Positions 1-7,216 of a stretch of DNA of 49,439 bases are shown here, piece by piece (within the stretch, counting starts at the first letter, position 1; each line of letters opens with the position of its first letter). Under the pieces are notes generated by a model. The model ran no database searches, was not told where the DNA came from, and worked only from the letters and a program-made list of their open reading frames with translations. This DNA is from Acidobacteriota bacterium. GTDB taxonomy: Bacteria > Acidobacteriota > Terriglobia > Terriglobales > Acidobacteriaceae. The stretch spans positions 1-49,439 of the forward strand of contig JAEYQK010000069.1 in the NCBI GenBank assembly GCA_023410055.1, written 5' to 3'. Position numbers and translations under genes: made by a program.

Positions 1-2
1 TC

Positions 3-821
3 GAACAGCGCGAGCACGAGCGCGATCACGCGCAGCAGGAATTAATCAAGCGCCTCGAAGAAGAGCGCGAACTGGTCAAAGAGAAGCTGCAATTCGAATC
101 TCAGCTGGCCGAATACGAGAAGTTTGCCGGCCTGGCTCAACTAGCACTCGGCGCGGCACACGAGATCAACAACCCGTTGCTCGGAATCCTCTCACATCTC
201 GAACTCGAACTTAAGGACACTCACGAGAAAGAGGAACGGCTTGAGATTGAGCAGTGTATTGAAGGCACGAAGCGGATTTCTGCGACCATCAAAGGGCTAA
301 TTGATTACGCCCGTCCCGGCCCGCTGCAACTCGGCAAGATCAATTTGGGCCGCATGATCGATGAAACGTTCGCGTTTCTGAATCACCAGCCAATGTTCCG
401 CAATATCAAACTGATTAAGAGAGTTCCGCCGGATTTGCCGGCGATAACGGCCGATGCCAACCAGGTTTCGCAGGTCTTAATGAACCTGCTGCTAAACGCT
501 GCTCAGGCCATGCCCGAAGGCGGCATGATTACGATCAGCGCCGAAAAGGTAAAGTTCACCGAGAAGATAGAATTCAGGATCGCCGACACAGGGCAAGGGA
601 TCCCAGCCGATATCCTGCCTCACATCTTCGAGCCGTTCTTTACGACGAAGCGGGGGCGCGGCACGGGCCTCGGGCTCAGCATTAGCCAAACGTATGTTCG
701 CAGCCACGGCGGCGACATCTCGGCCGAGAGCATTCCGAACCGCGGGACCACCGTCAAGATTGTGCTCCCGATTCGGCAGGAAGGCCGTACCGTAACGCAG
801 ACAGAGGAAGTCGTCGTATAG
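3..821 (+). CDS. Sensor histidine kinase, C-terminal part (5' truncated)
   Basis: The frame is open from base 3, so the gene begins outside the window and 272 residues are visible. The first 45 or so residues are a charged, Glu/Arg-rich helix that looks like a signalling coiled coil. The dimerisation/phosphoacceptor motif GAAHEINNPL follows, with the phospho-accepting His at visible residue 53. The ATPase domain then shows an N-box (NQVSQVLMNLLLNAAQAM), the G1 box DTGQGIP, the F-box FEPFFTTK and the G2 box GTGLGLS. This is an NtrB/HWE-unlike, classical HisKA kinase that autophosphorylates and passes phosphate to a response regulator. The next gene starts 13 bases later and encodes an NtrC-type regulator, so the two are probably a cognate pair. 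The sensor domain is not in view, so the signal is unknown. An internal TTG at 177 would cut off the H-box and is not the real start. Confidence 0.95.
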   Translation, partial: EQREHERDHAQQELIKRLEEERELVKEKLQFESQLAEYEKFAGLAQLALGAAHEINNPLLGILSHLELELKDTHEKEERLEIEQCIEGTKRISATIKGLIDYARPGPLQLGKINLGRMIDETFAFLNHQPMFRNIKLIKRVPPDLPAITADANQVSQVLMNLLLNAAQAMPEGGMITISAEKVKFTEKIEFRIADTGQGIPADILPHIFEPFFTTKRGRGTGLGLSISQTYVRSHGGDISAESIPNRGTTVKIVLPIRQEGRTVTQTEEVVV

Positions 822-834
822 TCGTACTTACAGC

Positions 835-2229
835 ATGGCCTATTCGATTCTTGTACTAGATGACGAAGCGTTGACACTCCGTACCATCAGCCGCGCTCTG
901 CGCGACCAGGGATACGAAGTGTCCGTCGCGATGAGCGGCGAAGAAGCGCTGAAGATCTTCGGCGAAGAAAAGCCGGATATGGTTCTTGCCGACGTCGTGC
1001 TGCCCGGCATAGATGGAATCGAGGTTCTCCGCAACATCAAGCGCCAGAACCCGGCAACAATCGTCATCATGATGAGTGCTTACCACATGGTTGATCGCGC
1101 CGTCGAAGCCATGAAGCTCGGCGCCTACGACTACCTCATCAAGCCCTTCCACATCGCTGACATGTCCAACACCGTCGAGCGCGCGACAGAGATGCTGTCC
1201 CTCCGCGTTCGCGTACGCGACACGGTAGAGACGGCAAGAGGGCGCTACGATTTCGGACGCATCGTCACCCAGAACCCGCGAGTCCGCGAGTTGCTCAACG
1301 TAGTCCGCAAAGCTGCCGAATCCGACAAGACGACAATCCTGGTACTCGGTGAGAGCGGAACAGGCAAAGGTATCCTCGCACGCGCCATCCATTACGGATC
1401 TCCACGAGCGGCGATGCCCCTGCTCGAACTCAATTGCGCCTCTCTGCCCGACACGTTACTCGAGAGCGAATTATTCGGCTACGAACCGGGCGCCTTCACC
1501 GACGCTCGCCGTCGCAAAGAAGGTCTGCTGGAAAAGGCCAACAACGGGACGCTCTTCCTGGACGAAATCGGCAACATGTCAGCAAACGTTCAGGCGAAGC
1601 TGTTGCGCGTGCTTGAGGAAGGCGTATTCATGCGTTTAGGCGGTACGAGGCCCATCAAGGTCGACGTCCGCATCGTGGCCGCCACGAACAGTAATCTCAG
1701 AGAAGCTGTTGCTGCGGGCGAGTTCCGCGACGATCTCTTCTATCGTCTGAACGTCGTCACCGTATCGCTGCCGCCGTTGCGGGAGCGCCGCGAAGACATT
1801 TTGCCCCTCGCGCTCGACCTTGTTCAGCACTTCAACAAAGAGCTAAAAAAGAACTTCACCGGATTTACGCCCGCTGCTGCCGAGTTGATCGTGAGCTATC
1901 CCTGGCCCGGCAATATTCGAGAACTGAAGAACGTCGTCGAGCGGGCCATGATTCTATCCCCCGACGGCGATATCGACGCCGAGTATCTTCCCGAAGAAAT
2001 CCGCGACTACGTGTCCGACAGCACGAAGACAGCCGCTGCCTCGACGATGAGTTCCGAATTCGACCTGTCGCCAACCGGCCACCAATTCGTCACGCTTCGA
2101 GAACTTGAAGAACGCTACATCCACGAGGTTCTGGCCGCCACGGGCGGAAACAAGGCGCAGGCTGCTCGCATCCTTGGAATCCACACCACTTCAATCCTGA
2201 GGCGCCTGAAGCGCGAACAAGAAGACTAA
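835..2229 (+). CDS. Sigma-54-dependent response regulator, NtrC family
   Basis: The 464-residue protein has the full NtrC layout. A receiver domain (about 1-120) carries the acidic pocket DDE at 9-11, phospho-acceptor Asp53 (LADVV) and Lys103. An AAA+ sigma-54 activation domain (about 145-380) has Walker A GESGTGKG (172-179), Walker B FLDEIG and arginine-finger-region REDILPLAL. A C-terminal Fis-type helix-turn-helix contains GGNKAQAARILGIHTTSILR. The sigma-54 contact loop reads GAFTDA (219-224) rather than GAFTGA. It lies 13 bases after the kinase gene, so the two are likely cotranscribed. Regulators of this type bind inverted repeats upstream of -24/-12 promoters and remodel sigma-54 polymerase with ATP. 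The TGCA dyads at 4161-4208 are a candidate target, which is inference. The start at 835 is supported by the receiver domain beginning directly at MAYSILVLDD. Confidence 0.96.
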   Translation: MAYSILVLDDEALTLRTISRALRDQGYEVSVAMSGEEALKIFGEEKPDMVLADVVLPGIDGIEVLRNIKRQNPATIVIMMSAYHMVDRAVEAMKLGAYDYLIKPFHIADMSNTVERATEMLSLRVRVRDTVETARGRYDFGRIVTQNPRVRELLNVVRKAAESDKTTILVLGESGTGKGILARAIHYGSPRAAMPLLELNCASLPDTLLESELFGYEPGAFTDARRRKEGLLEKANNGTLFLDEIGNMSANVQAKLLRVLEEGVFMRLGGTRPIKVDVRIVAATNSNLREAVAAGEFRDDLFYRLNVVTVSLPPLRERREDILPLALDLVQHFNKELKKNFTGFTPAAAELIVSYPWPGNIRELKNVVERAMILSPDGDIDAEYLPEEIRDYVSDSTKTAAASTMSSEFDLSPTGHQFVTLRELEERYIHEVLAATGGNKAQAARILGIHTTSILRRLKREQED

Positions 2230-2234
2230 ATCTG

Positions 2235-2870
2235 CTAGTCAGGACTGCTGGGGCTACAATGCTGGACCAGTCTTGAGCCAATCACGACCGCCGCGGCACC
2301 TGTCCCTCCCAACACGGCTGCTTTGGATCCGGAGATTCTTGTCGCCTTCTTTCCGGTCCTTACGCCAGTATCTGAACTTTCGCAACTGTGCTTTCCGAAC
2401 GATGACAAGGACCCGGTTGACACTGTACGGTTGGTGCTATCGCCCGCGAGCGTTACCGATCCTTCCTGTACGGATACGTGGCTGCACCCTTTTTTGCTGG
2501 CTACTGTGAATTTTGCGTTCTTTTGAACCGGAACAATCCTGTAGTTGTCCACAGTCACGATTAGCCCCGACTTCGTCCCAATCTCTACTGCTCCCGCCTG
2601 AAGTTCGATTAGCTCACCATAGATAATCTTCGAATTCGGTAGAACACGGATTATCGTCCCCTTCGCCGTGATCACTGCATTCCCGGCGATAGCAGTTTCA
2701 ACAACATCTCGGGACGATAGAGCCGAAACCCTGCCAGCGGGACTCCCGTTAGTTGAGACGTCTCCTACCGTCCTTACAATCGCCTGTCCCGAATCGGAAG
2801 CAATAACGGATACCGCGAGAGTTACTGCGACCAGAACGATCAACAGCACACGTACATGCCAATATGACAA
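2235..2870 (-). CDS. Secreted FecR-like domain protein of unknown role
   Basis: The 211-residue protein starts with a hydrophobic segment (about residues 7-24, VLLIVLVAVTLAVSVIA) that looks like a signal peptide or anchor. The middle (about 55-150) is beta-rich: AVITAKGTIIRVLPNSK, ELQAGAVEIGTKSGLIV and VQEGSVTL. This resembles the FecR fold, in which a step-like series of short strands carries conserved G-x-V and L-x-x-G positions. A Ser/Thr/Lys-rich linker and a short hydrophobic stretch (AAVLGGTGAAAVVIG) close the protein. No sigma factor or anti-sigma partner is adjacent, so a classical FecR role in iron signalling is not supported. It is convergent with the response regulator gene, only five bases separating the two stops. 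I do not recognise a specific function. Confidence 0.7.
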   Translation of the reverse strand: MSYWHVRVLLIVLVAVTLAVSVIASDSGQAIVRTVGDVSTNGSPAGRVSALSSRDVVETAIAGNAVITAKGTIIRVLPNSKIIYGELIELQAGAVEIGTKSGLIVTVDNYRIVPVQKNAKFTVASKKGCSHVSVQEGSVTLAGDSTNRTVSTGSLSSFGKHSCESSDTGVRTGKKATRISGSKAAVLGGTGAAAVVIGSRLVQHCSPSSPD

Positions 2871-3031
2871 CTTGTTCTCCAGCCCACATCAATCTGAGGA
2901 ACGGTTCCATTCGATACCTTTGCGATGGAAACCGCCTCTCCGACTCAGACTAGAGCCAAAACGACCTCTACCTAACACTGGCACACACAAATTTACAAAA
3001 TCAGAACAAGACAGAATCGTGGCGAGAACCA

Positions 3032-3895
3032 CTACTCCAATCCCGCTTTCGCCAGCAGCTTCACAAACTGCTCCCGCGTACGCATATCAACGGCCTGAGC
3101 AGCCAGCTTGCCGTTGCGATCATAGATAAGCGTCGCCGGAATACCTTCGATCTGAAGCGCGTTATGCACTTTGCGATCAATATCCGGCAGAACTGGATAA
3201 TTGATCTTCTCTTTTGCAGCGAAGTCTTCTAGCTTCTGCACATCATCATCCGCCACACCCAGAATGACAAGGCCCTTGCCCTTGTATTCGCTATAGAGAG
3301 CTTCCAGATCAGCGATTTCCTTACGACATGGCGGGCACCACGTAGCCCAGAAATTCAGCAGAAGGACCTTGCCCTTCAGGTCCTTCATCGCCCAGCGCTT
3401 TCCCTGTAAATCGGTCAACATGAAATCGGCGCTCGCCCGAGCTCTATCCGCAGCTTCGAAGTAGGCCACGGCTTGTGAATATTGCGCGCTGCTTAACGAC
3501 GTCGTCGTCCCCTCATACCTGACCAACCGCGCCAGTCCACGATAGTGGTTTTCGTCTGCCCCACCCTTCTTCTCAGCCTCTCGAAGCGCATCAGTGATCG
3601 TATTCGTGACTTCCTGCAGCGTGTCGTGGCCGAAGTCGCCTTCTGTTGCAAGACTCCCCAATCCGCTTGCGAGCTGCAGCTTGCCCGGACTAAACGAAAG
3701 TGCCCGGATCTCGACGGCCAGCTTGCGCGTTACTGCGCCACGCTGATCATCAGGAACCTGGCGCAACTCGCGCACTTGCTCCACGATCGCCTTCTCCTGA
3801 TCGGTGTATGTAACCTTGTTCTGCGCGAGCGCCGGAATGACGAACAAAGCAACGATAACGAGAGCACAAAAACGAACCAACAATGAACGAGTCAT
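3032..3895 (-). CDS. TlpA-like periplasmic thiol-disulfide oxidoreductase
   Basis: The 287-residue protein has a signal peptide (about 1-24, ending PALAQ). A helical, charged region of unknown function (25-150) is followed by a C-terminal thioredoxin fold of the TlpA/ResA/AhpC-TSA type. The redox motif is WATWCPPCRKE with Cys187 and Cys190, and the cis-proline segment reads EGIPATLIYD. Such proteins reduce or oxidise cysteines in the cell envelope, for example during cytochrome c maturation. The longer N-terminal region is typical of fused forms whose partner is unknown. A small putative lipoprotein gene ends 12 bases upstream and may be cotranscribed. No cytochrome maturation genes are nearby, so the substrate cannot be inferred. 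No strong Shine-Dalgarno is visible before the ATG at 3895. Confidence 0.92.
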   Translation of the reverse strand: MTRSLLVRFCALVIVALFVIPALAQNKVTYTDQEKAIVEQVRELRQVPDDQRGAVTRKLAVEIRALSFSPGKLQLASGLGSLATEGDFGHDTLQEVTNTITDALREAEKKGGADENHYRGLARLVRYEGTTTSLSSAQYSQAVAYFEAADRARASADFMLTDLQGKRWAMKDLKGKVLLLNFWATWCPPCRKEIADLEALYSEYKGKGLVILGVADDDVQKLEDFAAKEKINYPVLPDIDRKVHNALQIEGIPATLIYDRNGKLAAQAVDMRTREQFVKLLAKAGLE

Positions 3896-3907
3896 GGTGA
3901 AACGAGC

Positions 3908-4066
3908 TTACAACATCTCGAAAACGTTGCGAAGGAGTTGAAATAGCGAGGGCAGACCACCCTCGCTTCGTCTCCCCTCACCCTGCGCCGAACTCGACTT
4001 CGACTTACATCCGGCAGGCCACGCCAACAAAACTGCCACAGCAACAATCAAAAGGAAAACCTTCAT
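3908..4066 (-). CDS. Putative small lipoprotein (52 aa)
   Basis: Reading the minus strand from the ATG at 4066 gives a 52-residue product. It has a Lys at position 3, a strongly hydrophobic segment (VFLLIVAVAVLLAW) and the sequence PAGC at 17-20, followed by a Lys/Ser-rich tail. The Cys position fits a lipobox, although Pro at -3 is atypical, so lipidation is uncertain. The stop lies 12 bases before the TlpA-like gene on the same strand, suggesting one transcript. The Shine-Dalgarno is poor (an AGG abuts the ATG). It resembles no family I know. It could instead be a leader peptide or chance ORF; the signal-peptide-like composition is the main argument for it. Confidence 0.4.
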   Translation of the reverse strand: MKVFLLIVAVAVLLAWPAGCKSKSSSAQGEGRRSEGGLPSLFQLLRNVFEML

Positions 4067-4160
4067 CCTGTTTACGCTCGCAATTTCAAGCTCCTCAATT
4101 CACGTAAATGGGATTTCGCCGAAGCATCAAAGCAGTGCTAATTCAGCGCAATGCGTCCCC

Positions 4161-4208
4161 TTGCATCCTGCACCACTGCATTTTGCAGCGATCAACTGCA
4201 ACATGCAG
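4161..4208. promoter_or_regulatory. Array of three TGCA-N3-TGCA dyads (candidate activator sites)
   Basis: Two perfect 13-base dyads, CTGCATTTTGCAG (4176-4188) and CTGCAACATGCAG (4196-4208), have centres exactly 20 bases apart, so both fall on about the same helix face. A third, imperfect copy (TTGCA-TCC-TGCAC) spans 4161-4173. All three share TGCA-N3-TGCA. They lie in the divergent spacer between the TlpA-like transcript and the GcvH-like/Hyb-like unit, 60-110 bases upstream of a sigma-54-like element. That is the usual geometry for enhancer sites of NtrC-type activators. Assignment to the regulator at 835-2229 is inference. Confidence 0.6.
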
Positions 4209-4271
4209 CGGTTTCATATCATGAGACGAGCGTAACTATCAGAAAATAGGATGTTTAGCTATACCCCTACC

Positions 4272-4295
4272 TTTGGCCCTTACGTGCTCTATATA
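4272..4295 (+). promoter_or_regulatory. Candidate promoter: sigma-54-like element, or TATATA -10 box
   Basis: TTTGGCCC-TTAC-GTGCT (4272-4288) resembles the sigma-54 consensus TGGCAC-N5-TTGCW, with GG at 4275-4276 and GC at 4286-4287. The GG-to-GC distance is one base shorter than canonical, which usually weakens such promoters. A TATATAAG stretch (4290-4297) could instead serve as a sigma-70 -10 box, but it has no good -35. Either would give a leader of about 40 bases before the gene at 4340. Confidence 0.35.
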
Positions 4296-4339
4296 AGGTC
4301 GCAAGACGTCCGATCCCCCGTGTAAGGCGAGGCAATCAT

Positions 4340-5011
4340 ATGACGATCTTATTCGTACTACTAACGTTCCTGGTGATCATGGCAATCACCTACTACACCC
4401 GAGGGCATCAGCCGCAACCTGCCGTAGCCAAGCAGCCTGCGATGTTCGCAAATCCCCCGGCCCCCAAAGTCACACGCGATCTCGGTTTCGAGATCCCACA
4501 GGGCTACTGCTTCCACCCCGGTCACACCTGGGTGCTCGACGAAGGCCGCCAGAACGCCCGCATTGGCATGGACGCCTTCGCTGCTAACCTTCTCGGCAAG
4601 GTCGATCGCGTCGAAGTCGCCGGTCTGAACCGGTGGGTCCGGCAGGGACAAAAGGTCTGGTCCGTCACCCGCGACGGCGCAACGATCGATATGGTTTCGC
4701 CCGTCGAAGGAGTCGTGATCGCCGTCAACTCTGACGTTCTGCGCGATCCAAGTCTGCTCAACAAAGATCCTTACAAGGACGGCTGGATTGCCGTCATTAA
4801 GTCTCCTGACCTCTCGATCAACGTTAACAACCTAGTGCGCGGAAGCCTTGTTCCGGTGTGGATGCAGAACGCACTGCGCCGCGTCGGAACATTCACCGCA
4901 CAGATGGCTGGTGCGACCGCACAAGATGGCGGCCTTCCCATCGAAGGCTTGCTAGCGCACGTTGAACCGGGCGTTCGCACGCAGATGGTAAAGGAATTCT
5001 TCCTGACCTAG
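4340..5011 (+). CDS. Membrane-anchored GcvH-like protein without lipoyl lysine
   Basis: The 223-residue product has an N-terminal membrane helix (about 2-18) and a Pro/Ala linker. A lipoyl/GcvH-type beta barrel (about 55-160) follows, recognisable from HPGHTWV, ARIGMDAFAANLLGKVD, SPVEGVVIAVN and NKDPYKDGWIAVIK. In true glycine-cleavage H proteins a Lys sits eight residues before the Pro of the PV-x-G turn; here that position is Gly (TRDGATIDMVSP), so lipoylation at the usual site is impossible. The C-terminal 50 residues are unassigned. The RBS is good (AAGGCGAGG before the ATG). It heads a unit with HybA-like and HybB-like genes, so a structural or assembly role in a membrane redox complex is more likely than glycine cleavage. 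The name glycine cleavage protein H would be misleading. Confidence 0.85.
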   Translation: MTILFVLLTFLVIMAITYYTRGHQPQPAVAKQPAMFANPPAPKVTRDLGFEIPQGYCFHPGHTWVLDEGRQNARIGMDAFAANLLGKVDRVEVAGLNRWVRQGQKVWSVTRDGATIDMVSPVEGVVIAVNSDVLRDPSLLNKDPYKDGWIAVIKSPDLSINVNNLVRGSLVPVWMQNALRRVGTFTAQMAGATAQDGGLPIEGLLAHVEPGVRTQMVKEFFLT

Positions 5012-5074
5012 TGACGAAAGAGGGGTGCCCCGCCCTCGTCAGCAATGACCAGGTGGGCCAATAGGAGACGAACC

Positions 5075-5830
5075 ATGGAAATGAAAAAGAAAGCGCTCCT
5101 GATCGACATCACCAAGTGCCAGGGCTGCCGCATGTGCGAATCCGGCTGCAAAGAGGCCCACGGTTTCCCGACCGACCCGAGCCCGCAGTTGTCGGCCACG
5201 GCGTTCACGATCATCGACGAGCGTGCGAACGGAAAATTCGTTCGCCGCATGTGCCAGCACTGCAACGATCCGGCCTGCGCGTCGGTATGCCCGGTTGGTG
5301 CGATTTGCAAGACCGCAGAAGGGCCCGTCGTGTACGACGGCAAGAAGTGCATCGGCTGCCGCTACTGCATGATTGCTTGCCCGAACCAGGTACCAAAATA
5401 TCAGTGGACCAAGTTGGCTCCTCTCGTTGCCAAGTGCGACATGTGCTACGAGCGGGTTCGCGCCGGACAAAAGACAGTCTGCGCGGAAGCGTGCCCCTAC
5501 GAAGCGACAATCTTCGGCGATCGCGACGAACTGCTTAAAGAAGCGCAGAAGCGACTCGCCGCCGATTCAAACTACGTCCAGCACATATACGGCTCAACAG
5601 AATTCGGTGGAACATCGGTGCTCTTCATCTCCGACGTGCCCTTTGAAAAGCTCGGCTTCCTGATTCCGAAAGAAGATCGTCCGCTACCGGCACTCAGCCA
5701 GGCCGCGCTCGGTGACGTACCGACGGTCGCCTTCGTCGGCGGTTCGCTGCTCGCCGGAATCTACTGGATCACGCAACGTCGCCGCGAAGTCCTGCTCGCC
5801 GAAGCGCGCGAGAAAGAGGAAAGGAGCTAG
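5075..5830 (+). CDS. hybA: HybA-like 4Fe-4S ferredoxin subunit
   Basis: The start is placed at ATG 5075, which follows a GGAGA Shine-Dalgarno; the upstream in-frame ATG at 5045 would add ten residues of no family character. The 251-residue protein has four cysteine clusters of the DmsB/HybA/NrfC type: CQGCRMCESGC, CQHCNDPACASVC, CIGCRYCMIAC and CDMCYERV...CAEAC. These bind four cubane clusters. A C-terminal membrane helix (PTVAFVGGSLLAGIYW) anchors it. In Hyb-type hydrogenases and related complexes this subunit wires a periplasmic catalytic unit to an NrfD-like membrane partner. That partner is the next gene, three bases on. No Tat signal is visible at the N-terminus, so its side of the membrane is uncertain. 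No catalytic subunit gene is in view. Confidence 0.9.
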   Translation: MEMKKKALLIDITKCQGCRMCESGCKEAHGFPTDPSPQLSATAFTIIDERANGKFVRRMCQHCNDPACASVCPVGAICKTAEGPVVYDGKKCIGCRYCMIACPNQVPKYQWTKLAPLVAKCDMCYERVRAGQKTVCAEACPYEATIFGDRDELLKEAQKRLAADSNYVQHIYGSTEFGGTSVLFISDVPFEKLGFLIPKEDRPLPALSQAALGDVPTVAFVGGSLLAGIYWITQRRREVLLAEAREKEERS

Positions 5831-5832
5831 CC

Positions 5833-6999
5833 ATGTCCCGATTGTTAAAGCACATCACTTTCTGGCGAGTCGTGACCACGGCCCTCATTGGTGCCGGTTT
5901 TTACGGCTTGTTCGTGCGGTTCTACTACGGATGGCAGGCCAGCACCCACCTCAGTGATGCTCAGCCTTGGGGAGTATGGGTCGGCGTCGGCACGCTCTGC
6001 GGCGTGGCACTTTCGGCTGGAGGTTTCGCCATCGCCGCTGCCGTCTACATCCTTGGCATGGAACGCTACCGCCCCGTCGTAAAAGCATCGGTGCTCATCT
6101 CCTTCCTCGGCTACTCGACCGTTTGCTTCGGTTATCTCTACGAACTCGGCCTGCCCTGGAACATGTGGTACATCTTTATCTACTGGAACCGCCACTCCGT
6201 CCTCTTCGAAGTCGCGGGCTGCGTCATCATGTACACCACGGTACTGACGCTCGAGTTCTGCCCCAACGTCATCGAAAAGCTGCCCTGGGTGAAGTTCCGC
6301 GAGGCACTGCTTCACTATCACCACAAGATCGTTATCGGCCTGACGTTGATCGGCACCGTGCTCTCTTCCCTGCACCAGTCGTTCCTCGGCGGCCTGTTCC
6401 TCGTGATGAAAGACAAGATTCATCCCCTCTGGTACAGCCAGTACATTCACACGATGTTCTACATGACGGCGATTCCTGCCGGACTCGCCGTCGTGATCAT
6501 GGTGATGTACCTGTCCATGCGGTCCCTCAATGTGCGCATCGACTACGGCATCCTTACCGATCTCGCAAAGGTGATCGTTCCGATGCTGTTCCTGTACGGT
6601 ATATTCCGCTTCGTCGATCTGGCCAACAATGGCGGCGCACAGTACCTGTTCAAGCCGTCGCGCGAGGCCGGATATTTCTGGATGGAGATACTTCTGCTCG
6701 TGGTTCTGCCGATCATCGGCTTCAGCCTTGAGCGTGTTCGTGAGAACCCAAAGGCCCTCTACTGGACCTCAACGGTTCTCGTCATGGGACTAGTTGTTAA
6801 TCGGGTCAACGTATCGATTACAAGTCTGGAGTGGTTCACGCATGCCAACTACGTTCCGAGTTGGATCGAGATGGCGATCATGATCATGTGTTTTGCAGTC
6901 GCCGTGGTCGTCTTCCGTCTCTGCGTGATCTATCTGGACATATTTCCGCGAATGCAGCAAAAACGGGAGCGCTGGCTAACGTCACCGGCTACGGCCTAA
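5833..6999 (+). CDS. hybB: HybB/NrfD-family quinone-interacting membrane protein
   Basis: This 388-residue polytopic protein has about nine to ten hydrophobic segments. HybB/NrfD features include an early FYGLFVRFYYGW segment, WGVWVGVGTLCGVALSAGGF, LPWNMWYIF and HQSFLGGLF. The family exchanges electrons with the quinone pool and partners with a four-cluster ferredoxin such as the preceding gene product. Only two bases separate the two genes. The unit (GcvH-like, HybA-like, HybB-like) ends here, and a hairpin at 7014-7043 follows. Large and small [NiFe] hydrogenase subunits or another catalytic module are absent, so either they are encoded elsewhere or the complex serves another redox enzyme. 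An alternative name is polysulfide-reductase NrfD-like protein; HybB is the closer match in style. Confidence 0.9.
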   Translation: MSRLLKHITFWRVVTTALIGAGFYGLFVRFYYGWQASTHLSDAQPWGVWVGVGTLCGVALSAGGFAIAAAVYILGMERYRPVVKASVLISFLGYSTVCFGYLYELGLPWNMWYIFIYWNRHSVLFEVAGCVIMYTTVLTLEFCPNVIEKLPWVKFREALLHYHHKIVIGLTLIGTVLSSLHQSFLGGLFLVMKDKIHPLWYSQYIHTMFYMTAIPAGLAVVIMVMYLSMRSLNVRIDYGILTDLAKVIVPMLFLYGIFRFVDLANNGGAQYLFKPSREAGYFWMEILLLVVLPIIGFSLERVRENPKALYWTSTVLVMGLVVNRVNVSITSLEWFTHANYVPSWIEMAIMIMCFAVAVVVFRLCVIYLDIFPRMQQKRERWLTSPATA

Positions 7000-7013
7000 T
7001 ACTCTAGTGCTAG

Positions 7014-7043
7014 CCGGCGCAGTAAGCATCAGCACTGCGCCGG
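7014..7043. repeat. Perfect 10-bp stem palindrome after hybB-like gene
   Basis: CCGGCGCAGT and ACTGCGCCGG flank a ten-base loop, 14 bases after the hybB-like stop. No U-tract follows on either strand, so it is not a textbook intrinsic terminator. It may stabilise the transcript end or belong to the palindromic repeats seen elsewhere in this window. Confidence 0.6.
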
Positions 7044-7100
7044 GCATCCGGTGAAATTGGTTCAGCGGGTCTCCTCCCCGTGCATTCGCGGATTCTCGAA

Positions 7101-7128
7101 GGGAGCCACGTCCGGGAACGTGGCTCCC
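7101..7128. repeat. Perfect 11-bp stem palindrome (GGGAGCCACGT)
   Basis: GGGAGCCACGT-CCGGGA-ACGTGGCTCCC is a perfect inverted repeat in the spacer ahead of the dehydrogenase-like gene. A U-tract is missing. The rest of the 7000-7216 spacer shows no other gene or clear promoter. Confidence 0.6.
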
Positions 7129-7216
7129 CCAGAGAATTCAAGTTCCGTTCCGCAGGACTCGCGTTACAGTCCTGCAGTAACTCATGCATTTTTCGGGGCG
7201 GCACGAAAGGGCTCCC

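Noticed and set aside
4340..5011. True glycine cleavage system H protein
   Set aside because: The lipoyl lysine position is Gly, there is a membrane anchor, and no gcvT or gcvP gene is present.
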